A DNA stretch of 13,387 nt from NCBI GenBank assembly GCA_900772845.1, contig CAAGSD010000079.1, positions 1 to 13,387 of the forward strand, given 5' to 3'. Below are positions 1 to 7,361 of this stretch, one piece after another; position 1 is the first letter of the stretch, and every line of letters begins with the position of its first letter. The stretch comes from Lachnospiraceae bacterium. Lineage in GTDB: Bacteria > Bacillota > Clostridia > Lachnospirales > Lachnospiraceae. The notes beneath the pieces were generated by a model. That model was not told the origin of the DNA. It worked only from the letters and a program-made list of their open reading frames with translations, and made no database searches. Made by a program: the position numbers and the translations under genes.

Positions 1-2217
1 ATACTGCTGATAGAGTTCTCCGTTGCCGTTATAGACCGTCACGAAACCATTCTGTACTTTCATGGAAAACGGAAGCACAGGTTCTGCCGTTTCTTCCCCT
101 GTCAATTCCCATCCGGTATCACCTGCCAGGCTACAGTTCTTCACCGTATACAGCGTAGGTTTCTCATCCTCCTGTAAATACTCCGCCGCTTCTGTCATAT
201 AGAATACCCTGCTGCCCATCCAGCCGATACTGCTGTCCTCCTGCACCTTTTCATTGTAGGCGTTGGAAGTATTGTAGTAGGTCCGGTCACAGATTGCAGC
301 CGATGCCATATTTTCCGGAATGCCATCCTCAGACACACACCGGAAGGTATGATTATACATCACATAGATTCCGCAGCTGGACACCTGAATATGAATACCG
401 GAACCGGAATAGCTTCCGATCTTCGTCTCCAGATACTCCGTGTACTGTCCCGCCGGCATATTTTCCGGAGAATACGTTTCGTATTCCGCATAGACTCTCC
501 GGGCGGACTGCTCTCCCGGGAGCGGACCGATCTTCTGTCCGGATGCTACACTCACATCTCCGGTGGATAACAGCCAGATCTGCAGGTTCTCCTCCGCCAG
601 CACCATGGGAATCTCGATCATCGAACCATCTTTCGCAAAGGTATACTCTACATTGACCACCGATCCTTCTCCCATACGGTCATCGCTATAGAGCTGATAC
701 TGTCTTGCTGCCTCGTAGAGAACTTCCGTCACCTCACCGGTTCCCGCACCTAGCGAAAGAAGCTGCTTTGCTGCTGTCACCGGATCTTTGTAAACATCGT
801 AGAATCTATGATCTTCCGACCCGAGCCGCTCCTCCAGACGGCTAAGTTGGAACATTTCCCAGCTTGCAAGATTCCCGGCATACCTTCTGTGATTCACATA
901 CCATCCCTTCTCCTGTGCAAAGGAATGGGTACTCTCGATCCTCTCGGGGGAATAAAATTCCCCGAAATCGGAACGTGTCTCAAACATTACCTGCGACAGC
1001 TTTTCCGCATAAATATCCCACTCTTCCTGTGTCCAGACAGCCTCATCGGAATACTCCGTATCACTGATATCCACCGGCTCATTCCGGGCAGACGGCGCTG
1101 CTTCCGTAGGCAGTTTTTCCTCACTGCGGTTTCCTCCCGGATTACTACACAGGCAGATGATGAGTGCTGCGATCACCGCCACCGCACCGATGAGGATCCA
1201 GAACGGAGGCTTGCGATAATCCAGCACATGACGGATCCTGTTCTTCACATGATCCTCTCCGAAGGATAACAGTGCGCAGATCGTACCACTGCGGTATTTT
1301 CTCCACCTGCCGTCGCTGGCTTCCTCCAGCAGTGTATAAGAATAGACCTTCTTGCTTTCCTCTCCCAAAAGCTTTACCACTTTTTCGTCGCAGGACATCT
1401 CACAGTCCATATTCATCAGGTAAAATGCCAGCCACACCAAGGGATTGAACCAATGCACACAACAGATAAAAAGCACTGTCGGTTTGATCAGATAGTCTCT
1501 TCTCTGCAAATGCACCCTCTCATGGCACAACACTACCTCTCTGCTCTCCCCGGCAAGCTCCGCCGACAGATAAATGGTCGGATGCAGGATTCCCATGACA
1601 AATGAAAGGTGTCCACCCTTAATCTCACAAATTCCTTCTTCTACTTTATGAACGCCATTTTTCGGCTGACGCAGACGGTAATACATCCCCAGATAAGAAA
1701 ACAGATGATAACCGGCGAACCCAACAAATCCGATCAGCCACAAGTACGGTAACACGACTCCCGCCAGTGTTTTCAGCATCTGTGTGCTGTGCGTTGCAAA
1801 CATTTCCGTGGTTGAACCGTTCGTTGCAGACATTCCTGTCTGTCCGGCTACCATAGAGGGCTCCTGCGAAAGTATCTCCGGCTGACTGCCATCGCCACTA
1901 TCGGTCTGCTCCGTCATGCCTGAAATCTGTATTGCTTCCGCAGTTGAATTTTCCAAGGTTGCTTTTTCTCCGGATGCTGTCAGTGCGGTGCTCACCGTCT
2001 GTCCCGTTACCAGCCGCTGTGGAATCAGGCTGATCTGTGTCTGTGGAAATGCCGGACAGCACAGGCGCAGAAACACGATTCCCCACAACAGATAAGAACA
2101 CCATCTGGGAGCCCTGCGAAGCACCAGTCTCGCCACCAGCACCAGCAAAATGCAATAGCTTCCCACCAGGCTCAAGTTACTAACGATCCCAAATACCTTC
2201 TCTAAAATCTCCCTCAT
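1..2217 (-). CDS. BlaR1/MecR1-type M56 membrane metallopeptidase, 3' end outside window
   Basis: Membrane-bound antirepressor protease that, in this family, senses an outside signal and causes inactivation of the partner BlaI-type repressor. The frame is open from an ATG at 2217 to the left edge (739 codons, no stop). The start is preceded by GGAGGAG and lies 13 bases after the repressor stop, so the two genes form an operon. Hydrophobic segments lie at about residues 15-57, 152-175 and 340-357. The zinc-protease motif HERVH is at 232-236, followed by CEMSCDE with E273 as the likely third metal ligand. After the last membrane segment there is an outside domain of more than 380 residues. I see no penicillin-binding-protein motifs there in a plausible context; the only SxxK-like string (SEEK) sits in the linker just after the membrane segment. 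The signal is therefore probably not a beta-lactam bound by a transpeptidase-like domain. The family call is firm; the ligand is unknown. Confidence 0.9.
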   Translation of the reverse strand, partial: MREILEKVFGIVSNLSLVGSYCILLVLVARLVLRRAPRWCSYLLWGIVFLRLCCPAFPQTQISLIPQRLVTGQTVSTALTASGEKATLENSTAEAIQISGMTEQTDSGDGSQPEILSQEPSMVAGQTGMSATNGSTTEMFATHSTQMLKTLAGVVLPYLWLIGFVGFAGYHLFSYLGMYYRLRQPKNGVHKVEEGICEIKGGHLSFVMGILHPTIYLSAELAGESREVVLCHERVHLQRRDYLIKPTVLFICCVHWFNPLVWLAFYLMNMDCEMSCDEKVVKLLGEESKKVYSYTLLEEASDGRWRKYRSGTICALLSFGEDHVKNRIRHVLDYRKPPFWILIGAVAVIAALIICLCSNPGGNRSEEKLPTEAAPSARNEPVDISDTEYSDEAVWTQEEWDIYAEKLSQVMFETRSDFGEFYSPERIESTHSFAQEKGWYVNHRRYAGNLASWEMFQLSRLEERLGSEDHRFYDVYKDPVTAAKQLLSLGAGTGEVTEVLYEAARQYQLYSDDRMGEGSVVNVEYTFAKDGSMIEIPMVLAEENLQIWLLSTGDVSVASGQKIGPLPGEQSARRVYAEYETYSPENMPAGQYTEYLETKIGSYSGSGIHIQVSSCGIYVMYNHTFRCVSEDGIPENMASAAICDRTYYNTSNAYNEKVQEDSSIGWMGSRVFYMTEAAEYLQEDEKPTLYTVKNCSLAGDTGWELTGEETAEPVLPFSMKVQNGFVTVYNGNGELYQQY

Positions 2218-2230
2218 CCAATCTCCTCCG

Positions 2231-2584
2231 TCAGCTCTTATAATCCTCGATCATTGCTTCGATCTCAGCGATCTGCGCTGCACTGAGCTTCTTGCTCTGG
2301 ATAAATGCAGCGATCATCTTCGGCAGGGAACCTCCGTAAGCCTTCTCCACGAAAGCCTCCCCCTGGGTTCTGTGGTATTCCTCCTTATTCAATACGGAAG
2401 ATACGATGGCATTCTCATTTTTGAAAATGCCGTTCTCACAAAGCTTTTTAATAAACGTATAGGTAGTGGATTTCTTCCAGCCGAACTTCTCCGCACACTG
2501 TTTTACCAGTTCTCCGGAGCCGATGGGTTCCTCCTCCCAGATCAGCTCTGCAAATTTATATTCTGTCTCCGTCATCTGATACAT
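2231..2584 (-). CDS. BlaI/MecI/CopY-family winged-helix repressor
   Basis: Predicted 117-residue DNA-binding repressor that controls its own operon and is relieved by the downstream M56 protease. The first 70 or so residues form the winged helix typical of BlaI/MecI (TETEYKFAELIWEEEP near the start, KKSTTYTFIKKLCENG as the recognition region). The C-terminal helices (SAAQIAEIEAMIEDY) match the family's dimerisation part. The length agrees with the usual 115-130 residues. I chose the ATG at 2584 (MYQMTE) because AAGGAGGAG lies 6 bases upstream; an in-frame ATG at 2614 would add ten residues but has no comparable site. It is transcribed from the promoter at 2781-2809 with a leader of about 190 bases. 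Other targets in the genome are possible but not visible here. Confidence 0.93.
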   Translation of the reverse strand: MYQMTETEYKFAELIWEEEPIGSGELVKQCAEKFGWKKSTTYTFIKKLCENGIFKNENAIVSSVLNKEEYHRTQGEAFVEKAYGGSLPKMIAAFIQSKKLSAAQIAEIEAMIEDYKS

Positions 2585-2747
2585 TTCCGCTCCTCCTTGT
2601 ATCCTTCTTATCATTTCCTATTGCATCATAAGCTCACGAATTCGGGCTGTTGCACTTCACATCCTGCTTCGCAACTATCATGATCAAATTCGCATTCGCC
2701 AATTATGCAGGCATATTGGCTCTCTTGCGCTCATCGCATCGCGAAAA
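2585..2747 (-). other. Leader of the repressor operon; no ORF found
   Basis: This is the transcribed but apparently non-coding part between promoter and repressor start. It holds one hairpin at 2698-2720 (GCCAAT paired with ATTGGC, inner ATG paired with CAT, one bulge). It ends in the strong ribosome binding site of the repressor. I see no intrinsic terminator and no convincing small ORF in it. Confidence 0.4.
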
Positions 2748-2799
2748 GGTCGATAGTATACAGACCTTGTTTCTAATTAAAGTCTATATCCTATCGACC
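2748..2799. promoter_or_regulatory. Two inverted operator copies at the blaI-like promoter
   Basis: The copy at 2748-2766 (GGTCGATAGTATACAGACC) and the copy at 2782-2799, read on the minus strand as GGTCGATAGGATATAGAC, are near identical (two substitutions over the shared 18 bases) and face each other with 15 bases between them. One covers the promoter spacer and -10 box. The other lies roughly 8-26 bases downstream of the predicted transcription start. Paired dyads at the promoter and just downstream are how BlaI/MecI repressors control their own genes, so these are the likely binding sites of the repressor encoded at 2231-2584. Confidence 0.65.
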
Positions 2800-2809
2800 C
2801 ATTTGTCAA
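2781..2809 (-). promoter_or_regulatory. Promoter of the blaI-blaR1-like operon
   Basis: On the minus strand, TTGACA (2804-2809) and TAGACT (2781-2786) are separated by exactly 17 bases. It begins about 20 bases after the ispF stop, so the operon does not depend on read-through from ispF. The spacer and -10 box are almost fully covered by one of the two operator copies. Confidence 0.75.
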
Positions 2810-2829
2810 GTTCTTATTTCCTGAAATTA

Positions 2830-3366
2830 TCAGTTCTTCGGGCATCCGCTGCAGCTTCCGCAACCGCCCTGCATCGCCTGTGCCGTAAGATCAAACGGCG
2901 TAGTCACCAGACAGATTGCCTGAGAGGAGATTCCCTCTCCGCTGCCGGTGAATCCCAGTCCTTCCTCCGTGGTAGCCTTCACATTGACCTGTCCCACATC
3001 GATCAGCAGAGCTTTCGCAATATTTTCCCGCATGGTATCGATATGCGGGCGCATCTTCGGTGCCTGTGCAATGATCGTCGCATCGATATTTTCGATAAAC
3101 ACATGATTCTCTTCCAGCAGCTCGCCCACTTTTTCCAGCAATTTTATGGAAGAAATACCCTTGTATGCTGGATCTGTATCCGGGAAATGTTTCCCGATGT
3201 CCCCCAGTGCCGCTGCTCCCAACAGCGCATCCATGATCGCATGGAGCAGGACATCCGCATCCGAATGTCCCAAAAGTCCCTTTTCATAAGGTATTTTCAC
3301 GCCGCCGATGATGAGGTCTCTTCCCTCCACCAGACGGTGTACGTCATATCCCATTCCGATTCTCAT
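2830..3366 (-). CDS. ispF: 2-C-methyl-D-erythritol 2,4-cyclodiphosphate synthase
   Basis: Cytosolic enzyme of the MEP isoprenoid pathway that cyclises CDP-methylerythritol 2-phosphate to methylerythritol cyclodiphosphate with release of CMP; the family works as a trimer. The predicted protein has 178 residues. Metal ligands D8, H10 and H42 (GYDVHRL, LLHAIMDALLG), the catalytic-loop histidine H34 (GHSDADV), GDIGKHFPDTD and the KATTEEGLGFTGSGEG motif are all present. I chose ATG at 3366 (MRIGMGYDVH) because the family begins there and AAAGG precedes it. A longer frame from a TTG at 3438 has no ribosome binding site. Oddity: the usual protein ends near CLVTTPF at about 157-160 residues, whereas this one adds a tail containing GGCGSCSGCPKN. 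No ispD is seen beside it. It may be co-transcribed with the membrane-protein gene 154 bases upstream, since I find no clear promoter between them. Confidence 0.96.
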   Translation of the reverse strand: MRIGMGYDVHRLVEGRDLIIGGVKIPYEKGLLGHSDADVLLHAIMDALLGAAALGDIGKHFPDTDPAYKGISSIKLLEKVGELLEENHVFIENIDATIIAQAPKMRPHIDTMRENIAKALLIDVGQVNVKATTEEGLGFTGSGEGISSQAICLVTTPFDLTAQAMQGGCGSCSGCPKN

Positions 3367-3520
3367 ACTTACAACCTTTCCGCAGACGGTATCTGTTTTC
3401 AAAAACCACCGGTCCCATCGTCTTACCAAATTTTCCAACCGGACAATTCCCAGGTCTCTAGGCCCGGATCCGGACGGTGCCGGGTGTCAATATCGTCTGC
3501 AATATTCTAAAATTCTGTCC

Positions 3521-5128
3521 TTATTGTCTCGCCACAGCACAGTTCATCAGTTCCTCCGTGCTGTCGAATACATAGACGGTATAACTGCCGTCCTCATATA
3601 CCTTTTCGCCCTGCTTTAATGCCGGAGCCTCTGCATATTCCGCGCACTCCTCCGCCGTCAGGAGCAGGAATGTCTCCCCGGCATGATACCCTTCCTCATA
3701 ATATTTCATAGGCGAAGACCACTTAAAATACTCCAGGTGCTCGGGATCTCCGATATTGCCGATCTCCACTTCACCATTCGTAAGCTCCGTAATGATATTG
3801 GCATTATTATAAGTAGCGAAGCCGAAATCATATCCGTTCCCCGCAAGGAACTGTGCCACGGGACGCTTCGTCTCGTTCTTGTCCACCGTCAGGAAAGACA
3901 TCACTGTTTTCCCCGTTCCAAGGATCAGGCAGACGGTAAGCAATGCCGTCACTGCAAATCTGTCAAAAGGCATTTTTTCCTCTTCCAGATAAAAACACAA
4001 TACCGGCAGAGCGAAAATGAAGATCGTGATATAATACCGCGGCACCATGGTACTGGTGGTGAAAATAAACACAAACAGATTCAATACAAAGCTGACCTTC
4101 AAAAACAGTGTGATCAGGCTGCGAAATCCCGTAATGCGCTGCATTTTCCCGCTTTTAACCGTAACGAATCCGTAGATGCCAAGCATCACAAAGGCTGCCA
4201 TCGTTACAACACCCCGCAGGGATAAAAATCCCTTATCCGGAATATAGCCAAAAAGCATCAAAAGGCACCCCACCGCATTCTGGATCCGGTCGAATAACAC
4301 ACCGTGATACAATGCGATGAAATTCGTGGCACCATAGGTCTGGAATACGTATTTATGACTGATGAAGACAACATTAATGCCATAACCCGCTACCGCAAAA
4401 AATGCCCCCGCCAGACTATATAAAAAATATCGCATTCTATCCGTAGAAAGCAAAGAGCGGAAATTCTCCTTCGTCATCTCTCTGCGGAAGCTCTGAAATT
4501 CCTCTCCCCCCAGCAGATAGAAAAAGGAAGTCAGTACCAGAGGACACTGCAATGCCAGCAGGTAACGCACGCCGGACATTCCACAGACGATAGCAAGCAG
4601 CACATAGAATATCCACAGACTGACCTTACGTTTTGCACGATATTCTCCGCTGCACAACCGCAGATACATACCGAAGAACCACAGCACCAGAATCACATGG
4701 GACATATAGGTATTGCCCATCTGCATATGCGTCATCATGGTCTCGGAAAAAGGCAGCAGCAGCAGACAAGAACTTAACACTGTAAGTCCGCGGGATACTT
4801 TTAACGGCTTCATAAAATAATAATAGGAAGCCAGCATCAGCCCGTAAAATACCAGGTTCGTGATCGTGCGGATCACATGCCAGTCACTACAGATGCGAAA
4901 CAGCGGTCCCATGATCAGCTGTGTATACAACACTCGGAATTCCGTGGAATAATACCAGTTTGTTGTGGAAAAAATGTGATGCTCATCGGAAAGTATCCGG
5001 GAAAAGATCATCTCCGCCGCCATATCAGAATCCAGCCAATGATCCTGGCTGATGATATTCAAGCCAAGCAGGAGCAGAAGTGTCGCTCCCAACAAAATAT
5101 ATGGTATCTGTTTTTTCAGTGTTTTCAT
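3521..5128 (-). CDS. Polytopic membrane protein, GT-C glycosyltransferase-like
   Basis: Predicted 535-residue inner-membrane protein. The first hydrophobic helix (about 9-26) is followed by an acidic outside loop with DHWLDSDMAAE (D33, D35, E39), the place and style of the catalytic acidic motif in GT-C glycosyltransferases that use lipid-linked sugars. Roughly ten further hydrophobic segments follow up to about residue 410. A soluble C-terminal part of about 120 residues (GNGYDFGFATYNNANIITEL onward) resembles the outer domain of such enzymes. I do not recognise a named family, so substrate and reaction are unknown; cell-surface polysaccharide or protein glycosylation is only an inference. 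The start is an ATG with AGAAAGG about 8 bases upstream. It appears to be transcribed alone or together with ispF from the promoter at 5170-5198. An alternative is a sugar-polymer flippase or polymerase. Confidence 0.7.
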   Translation of the reverse strand: MKTLKKQIPYILLGATLLLLLGLNIISQDHWLDSDMAAEMIFSRILSDEHHIFSTTNWYYSTEFRVLYTQLIMGPLFRICSDWHVIRTITNLVFYGLMLASYYYFMKPLKVSRGLTVLSSCLLLLPFSETMMTHMQMGNTYMSHVILVLWFFGMYLRLCSGEYRAKRKVSLWIFYVLLAIVCGMSGVRYLLALQCPLVLTSFFYLLGGEEFQSFRREMTKENFRSLLSTDRMRYFLYSLAGAFFAVAGYGINVVFISHKYVFQTYGATNFIALYHGVLFDRIQNAVGCLLMLFGYIPDKGFLSLRGVVTMAAFVMLGIYGFVTVKSGKMQRITGFRSLITLFLKVSFVLNLFVFIFTTSTMVPRYYITIFIFALPVLCFYLEEEKMPFDRFAVTALLTVCLILGTGKTVMSFLTVDKNETKRPVAQFLAGNGYDFGFATYNNANIITELTNGEVEIGNIGDPEHLEYFKWSSPMKYYEEGYHAGETFLLLTAEECAEYAEAPALKQGEKVYEDGSYTVYVFDSTEELMNCAVARQ

Positions 5129-5169
5129 ACTGCAGACCTTTCTGATTATTGCCTATGCATTCTTCCCTA

Positions 5170-5198
5170 ACTATACACGATTTGCCGCAAAAGCACAA
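5170..5198 (-). promoter_or_regulatory. Putative promoter of the GT-C-like membrane protein gene
   Basis: Minus strand: TATAGT (5170-5175) with TTGTGC (5193-5198) 17 bases upstream. The -10 box is good and the -35 box weak (only TTG conserved), which would fit an activated or repressed promoter. The -35 box and spacer lie inside the inverted repeat at 5181-5217. Confidence 0.5.
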
Positions 5199-5217
5199 CT
5201 GCGGCTTTTGCGGCAAA
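5181..5217. repeat. Perfect 14-bp inverted repeat over a promoter
   Basis: TTTGCCGCAAAAGC (5181-5194) and GCTTTTGCGGCAAA (5204-5217) are exact reverse complements with a 9-base centre. Each arm also contains its own small dyad, TTGCCGCAA (5182-5190) and TTGCGGCAA (5208-5216), with centres 26 bases apart. No T-run follows on either strand, so a terminator is less likely than a protein-binding site, given the overlap with the predicted promoter. Confidence 0.6.
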
Positions 5218-5239
5218 TATATAAAATTCCTCAATATGC

Positions 5240-5322
5240 AACTATTCAGAGCCATGAAAATAGTATCAAATGCCAACATTCGTAAGAGCATTTGATACTA
5301 TTTATAGGGTGACTGAATAGTT
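5240..5322 (-). terminator. Nested hairpin at the helicase mRNA 3' end
   Basis: The inner arms (5258-5273 and 5288-5303, sequence AAATAGTATCAAATGC and its exact complement) form a perfect 16-bp stem with a 14-base loop. Outer arms AACTATTCAG (5240-5249) and CTGAATAGTT (5313-5322) add 10 bp after an 8/9-base internal loop. On the minus strand the inner stem ends in TTTT. It starts at the helicase stop codon, so it most likely ends or protects that transcript. It is AT-rich for a terminator. Confidence 0.55.
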
Positions 5323-7072
5323 ACCGTTTTCTCTTGGGGAAGCTGTTGCCGATGCCCGGCTCTTCTTGCTTCTTTCTCTTTTTTGCTTCTCTCCCCACTC
5401 TCTCTACGGAGGGCTTACCATCTGCGTTTTTCCTGTTGCGGCCGTTCCATTTTCTTCCGTCTTCATGGCCGCCCCATTTTCTTCCATCCTCACGGTTTTC
5501 ATCTCTGCGGCGTCTTCTGTCCTCGCCGGAACCGGTGCTTCCATCGTCTCTGCGGTCTCTGTCACTGCGGCCGAATCTTCTGCGATCCCCGTCTTCACGG
5601 CCAAGCTTCCGTCTTCCGTCGCCTCTGCCGAAGCCACGGCCTTCACCACCGCCTCTGCCGGACCGGCCTCTGTCCCCGAAGCGATTGCCACGCTTTGTAT
5701 ATTCATCTGCGGCGATCTCCTCGCCCTTGTCACCGACCTGTAATTTCAGCATGACCGCTGCCAGCTCCAGTGCATCACAGCCTTCCTCTTCCATTTTGCG
5801 CTGTAAAAAGCTCTTCATCAGCTCGATGTCTTCATGCTCATGCAGTTCCCATGCCTTGTTCAGATATTTGTCTGCTTTCGCTTTCAGCACCTTCGCAGCT
5901 CCGGGAAGCTTTTTCTCCGTGATGGTGGTGTGGCAGACTCTCTCGATCTCGCGGATCTTGTAGATCTCCCTGCTGTTGGCAAAAGTGAAGGATCTGCCCT
6001 TTCTGCCGGCACGGCCGGTTCTGCCGATACGGTGCACATAGTACTCGATATCCTGCGGAATATCGTAATTGATGACAGCTTCCACATCATCCACATCAAT
6101 ACCTCTGGCTGCCACATCCGTAGCGATCAGGATACTGGTGCCACCGTTACGGAAACGCTTCATGACCGCATCACGCTGCGCCTGGGACAGGTCTCCATGC
6201 AGTCCTTCCGCCTGGAATCCCTGCTCCTTTAATAAGTCTGACAGCTCATCCACCTTTTTCTTCGTATTACAGAAGATCAGGGTCAGCTTCGGCTGATAAT
6301 ACTCTAACAGTCTTACGCAGGCGGCATCCTTGTCCTGATTTTTCACACGGTAGAATTTCTGGGATACCAGGGGAATGGTCAGCTCCTGCGCTGCCACCTT
6401 TACTAATTTCGCATCGTTCTGGAAACGGTCTGTGATCTCCAGGATCGGCTTCGGCATGGTTGCGGAAAACAGTGCCGTCTGGTGCTCGCCGGGGATCTGA
6501 CCAAGGATCAGCTCCATATCCTCGCGGAAGCCCATGTTGAGCATCTCATCCGCTTCATCCAGTACCACCATGTTCACCAGATCCAGCTTAATGGTACGTC
6601 TGCGCATATGGTCCATGACACGTCCCGGGGTTCCCACGATGATCTGCACGCCCCGCAGTCCCGCGATCTGACGGCTGATATCCTGTCCGCCATAGACCGG
6701 CAGTACCTTAATGCCGTGCATGTATTTTGCGATTTTCCGCAGTTCTTCCGCTGCCTGGATCGCCAGTTCTCTGGTGGGACACAAGATAATGGTCTGTAAC
6801 TTTTTCACATCCGGATTGATGTGCTGGATCGCCGGAATGCCGAATGCAGCAGTCTTGCCCGTACCGGTCTGAGCCTGTCCGATGATGTCCTCCCCCTGTA
6901 ATAAATAGGGAATCGCCTGCTCCTGGATTGGAGACAGTTTTTCAAACCCCATCTCCCGGATCGCACGGACAATACGGTTATCCAACAACGGCTCAATCGA
7001 TGCGATACCGTCCTGCTCCTTTACTTCTTCAACCTCTTCGTTCACTTCTTCATTTTTCAAAAAATAACTCAC
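5321..7072 (-). CDS. DEAD-box ATP-dependent RNA helicase with basic RG/RD tail (CsdA/CshA-like)
   Basis: Unwinds RNA duplexes with ATP; relatives act in ribosome assembly, mRNA decay and growth in the cold. The predicted protein has 583 residues. Numbered from the start used here, the motifs are in order: Q motif (FEKLSPIQ), AQTGTGKT with K73, PTRELAIQ, TPGRV, DEAD (172-175), SAT (203-205), ARGIDV and HRIGRTGR (347-354). A helical linker follows to about 455. From about 460 to the end lies a low-complexity tail rich in Arg, Gly, Asp and Lys, with RGGGEGRGFGRG, repeated GRKWGG/GRKWNG pieces and a final KRKR, as expected for RNA binding. I chose GTG at 7072 because AAAGGAG lies 6 bases upstream; the longer frame from a TTG at 7093 would place that site inside the coding region. 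The gene has its own promoter and a structured leader. csdA, deaD or cshA are all plausible names; I cannot choose. Confidence 0.95.
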   Translation of the reverse strand: MSYFLKNEEVNEEVEEVKEQDGIASIEPLLDNRIVRAIREMGFEKLSPIQEQAIPYLLQGEDIIGQAQTGTGKTAAFGIPAIQHINPDVKKLQTIILCPTRELAIQAAEELRKIAKYMHGIKVLPVYGGQDISRQIAGLRGVQIIVGTPGRVMDHMRRRTIKLDLVNMVVLDEADEMLNMGFREDMELILGQIPGEHQTALFSATMPKPILEITDRFQNDAKLVKVAAQELTIPLVSQKFYRVKNQDKDAACVRLLEYYQPKLTLIFCNTKKKVDELSDLLKEQGFQAEGLHGDLSQAQRDAVMKRFRNGGTSILIATDVAARGIDVDDVEAVINYDIPQDIEYYVHRIGRTGRAGRKGRSFTFANSREIYKIREIERVCHTTITEKKLPGAAKVLKAKADKYLNKAWELHEHEDIELMKSFLQRKMEEEGCDALELAAVMLKLQVGDKGEEIAADEYTKRGNRFGDRGRSGRGGGEGRGFGRGDGRRKLGREDGDRRRFGRSDRDRRDDGSTGSGEDRRRRRDENREDGRKWGGHEDGRKWNGRNRKNADGKPSVERVGREAKKRKKQEEPGIGNSFPKRKR

Positions 7073-7105
7073 AAAATACTCCTTTAAATTCAAAATAGTG
7101 GCAGC

Positions 7106-7161
7106 ATTCAGAACCTCATTCGTAAAATCACATCTTTATGAAAATCACCTTGGTTCTGAAT
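7106..7161 (-). promoter_or_regulatory. Second hairpin in the helicase leader
   Basis: ATTCAGAACC (7106-7115) and GGTTCTGAAT (7152-7161) are exact reverse complements 36 bases apart, lying between the leader terminator and the ribosome binding site. This is a stable-looking RNA element that could influence translation or processing. Its role is inferred. Confidence 0.5.
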
Positions 7162-7169
7162 TGTTGCAC

Positions 7170-7204
7170 AAAAAAAGAAACCATTGCGAAGCGCTTCTGA
7201 TTTC
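7170..7204 (-). terminator. Intrinsic terminator in the helicase leader (possible attenuator)
   Basis: Minus strand: GAAATCA (7204-7198) pairs with TGGTTTC (7183-7177), allowing one G-U pair, around an inner GAAGCGCTTC, and is followed at once by a run of seven T. It begins about 20 bases after the predicted transcription start and ends about 100 bases before the GTG start, so it would stop transcription before the helicase is reached unless it is prevented from forming. Confidence 0.6.
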
Positions 7205-7231
7205 TTCCATCAAATCTCAACAACTTTTCGT

Positions 7232-7260
7232 AGTATAGCACGGAAGCATTGAAAAAACAA
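7232..7260 (-). promoter_or_regulatory. Promoter of the DEAD-box helicase gene
   Basis: Minus strand: TTGTTT (7255-7260), 17-base spacer, TATACT (7232-7237) with an upstream TGC giving an extended -10. The predicted start is near 7225, making a leader of about 150 bases. Confidence 0.7.
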
Positions 7261-7298
7261 GCAATTTCGTTTACCATATAATAAAAAGTAATGCTTCC
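7242..7298. repeat. 9-bp inverted repeat spanning the divergent promoters
   Basis: GGAAGCATT (7242-7250) and AATGCTTCC (7290-7298) match exactly with 39 bases between. The first arm lies in the spacer of the helicase promoter. The second lies just after the TATAAT (7277-7282) that is the best -10 candidate for the plus-strand gene. The -35 for that gene is unclear. Confidence 0.45.
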
Positions 7299-7361
7299 AA
7301 AGCAGAATAACCTAAATTTCGCATTACTATTTATGCCGTTCGGCGGCAGAATGGAGATTTT

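Noticed and set aside
3420..3490. TTGACA at 3485-3490 (minus strand) and the CCGGATCCGG palindrome as promoter/terminator of ispF and its upstream neighbour
   Set aside because: No -10 box at a usable distance from the TTGACA, and no T-run after the palindrome.
2650..3510. 286-residue plus-strand reading frame
   Set aside because: It lies antisense across ispF, which has all catalytic residues; the frame has no ribosome binding site and no recognisable domain.
5334..5963. Several long plus-strand frames and a 109-residue minus-strand frame over the helicase tail
   Set aside because: They are by-products of the repetitive Arg/Gly/Asp codons of the helicase tail; their products are low-complexity Ser/Pro/Leu or Ala/Thr/Glu strings without starts.
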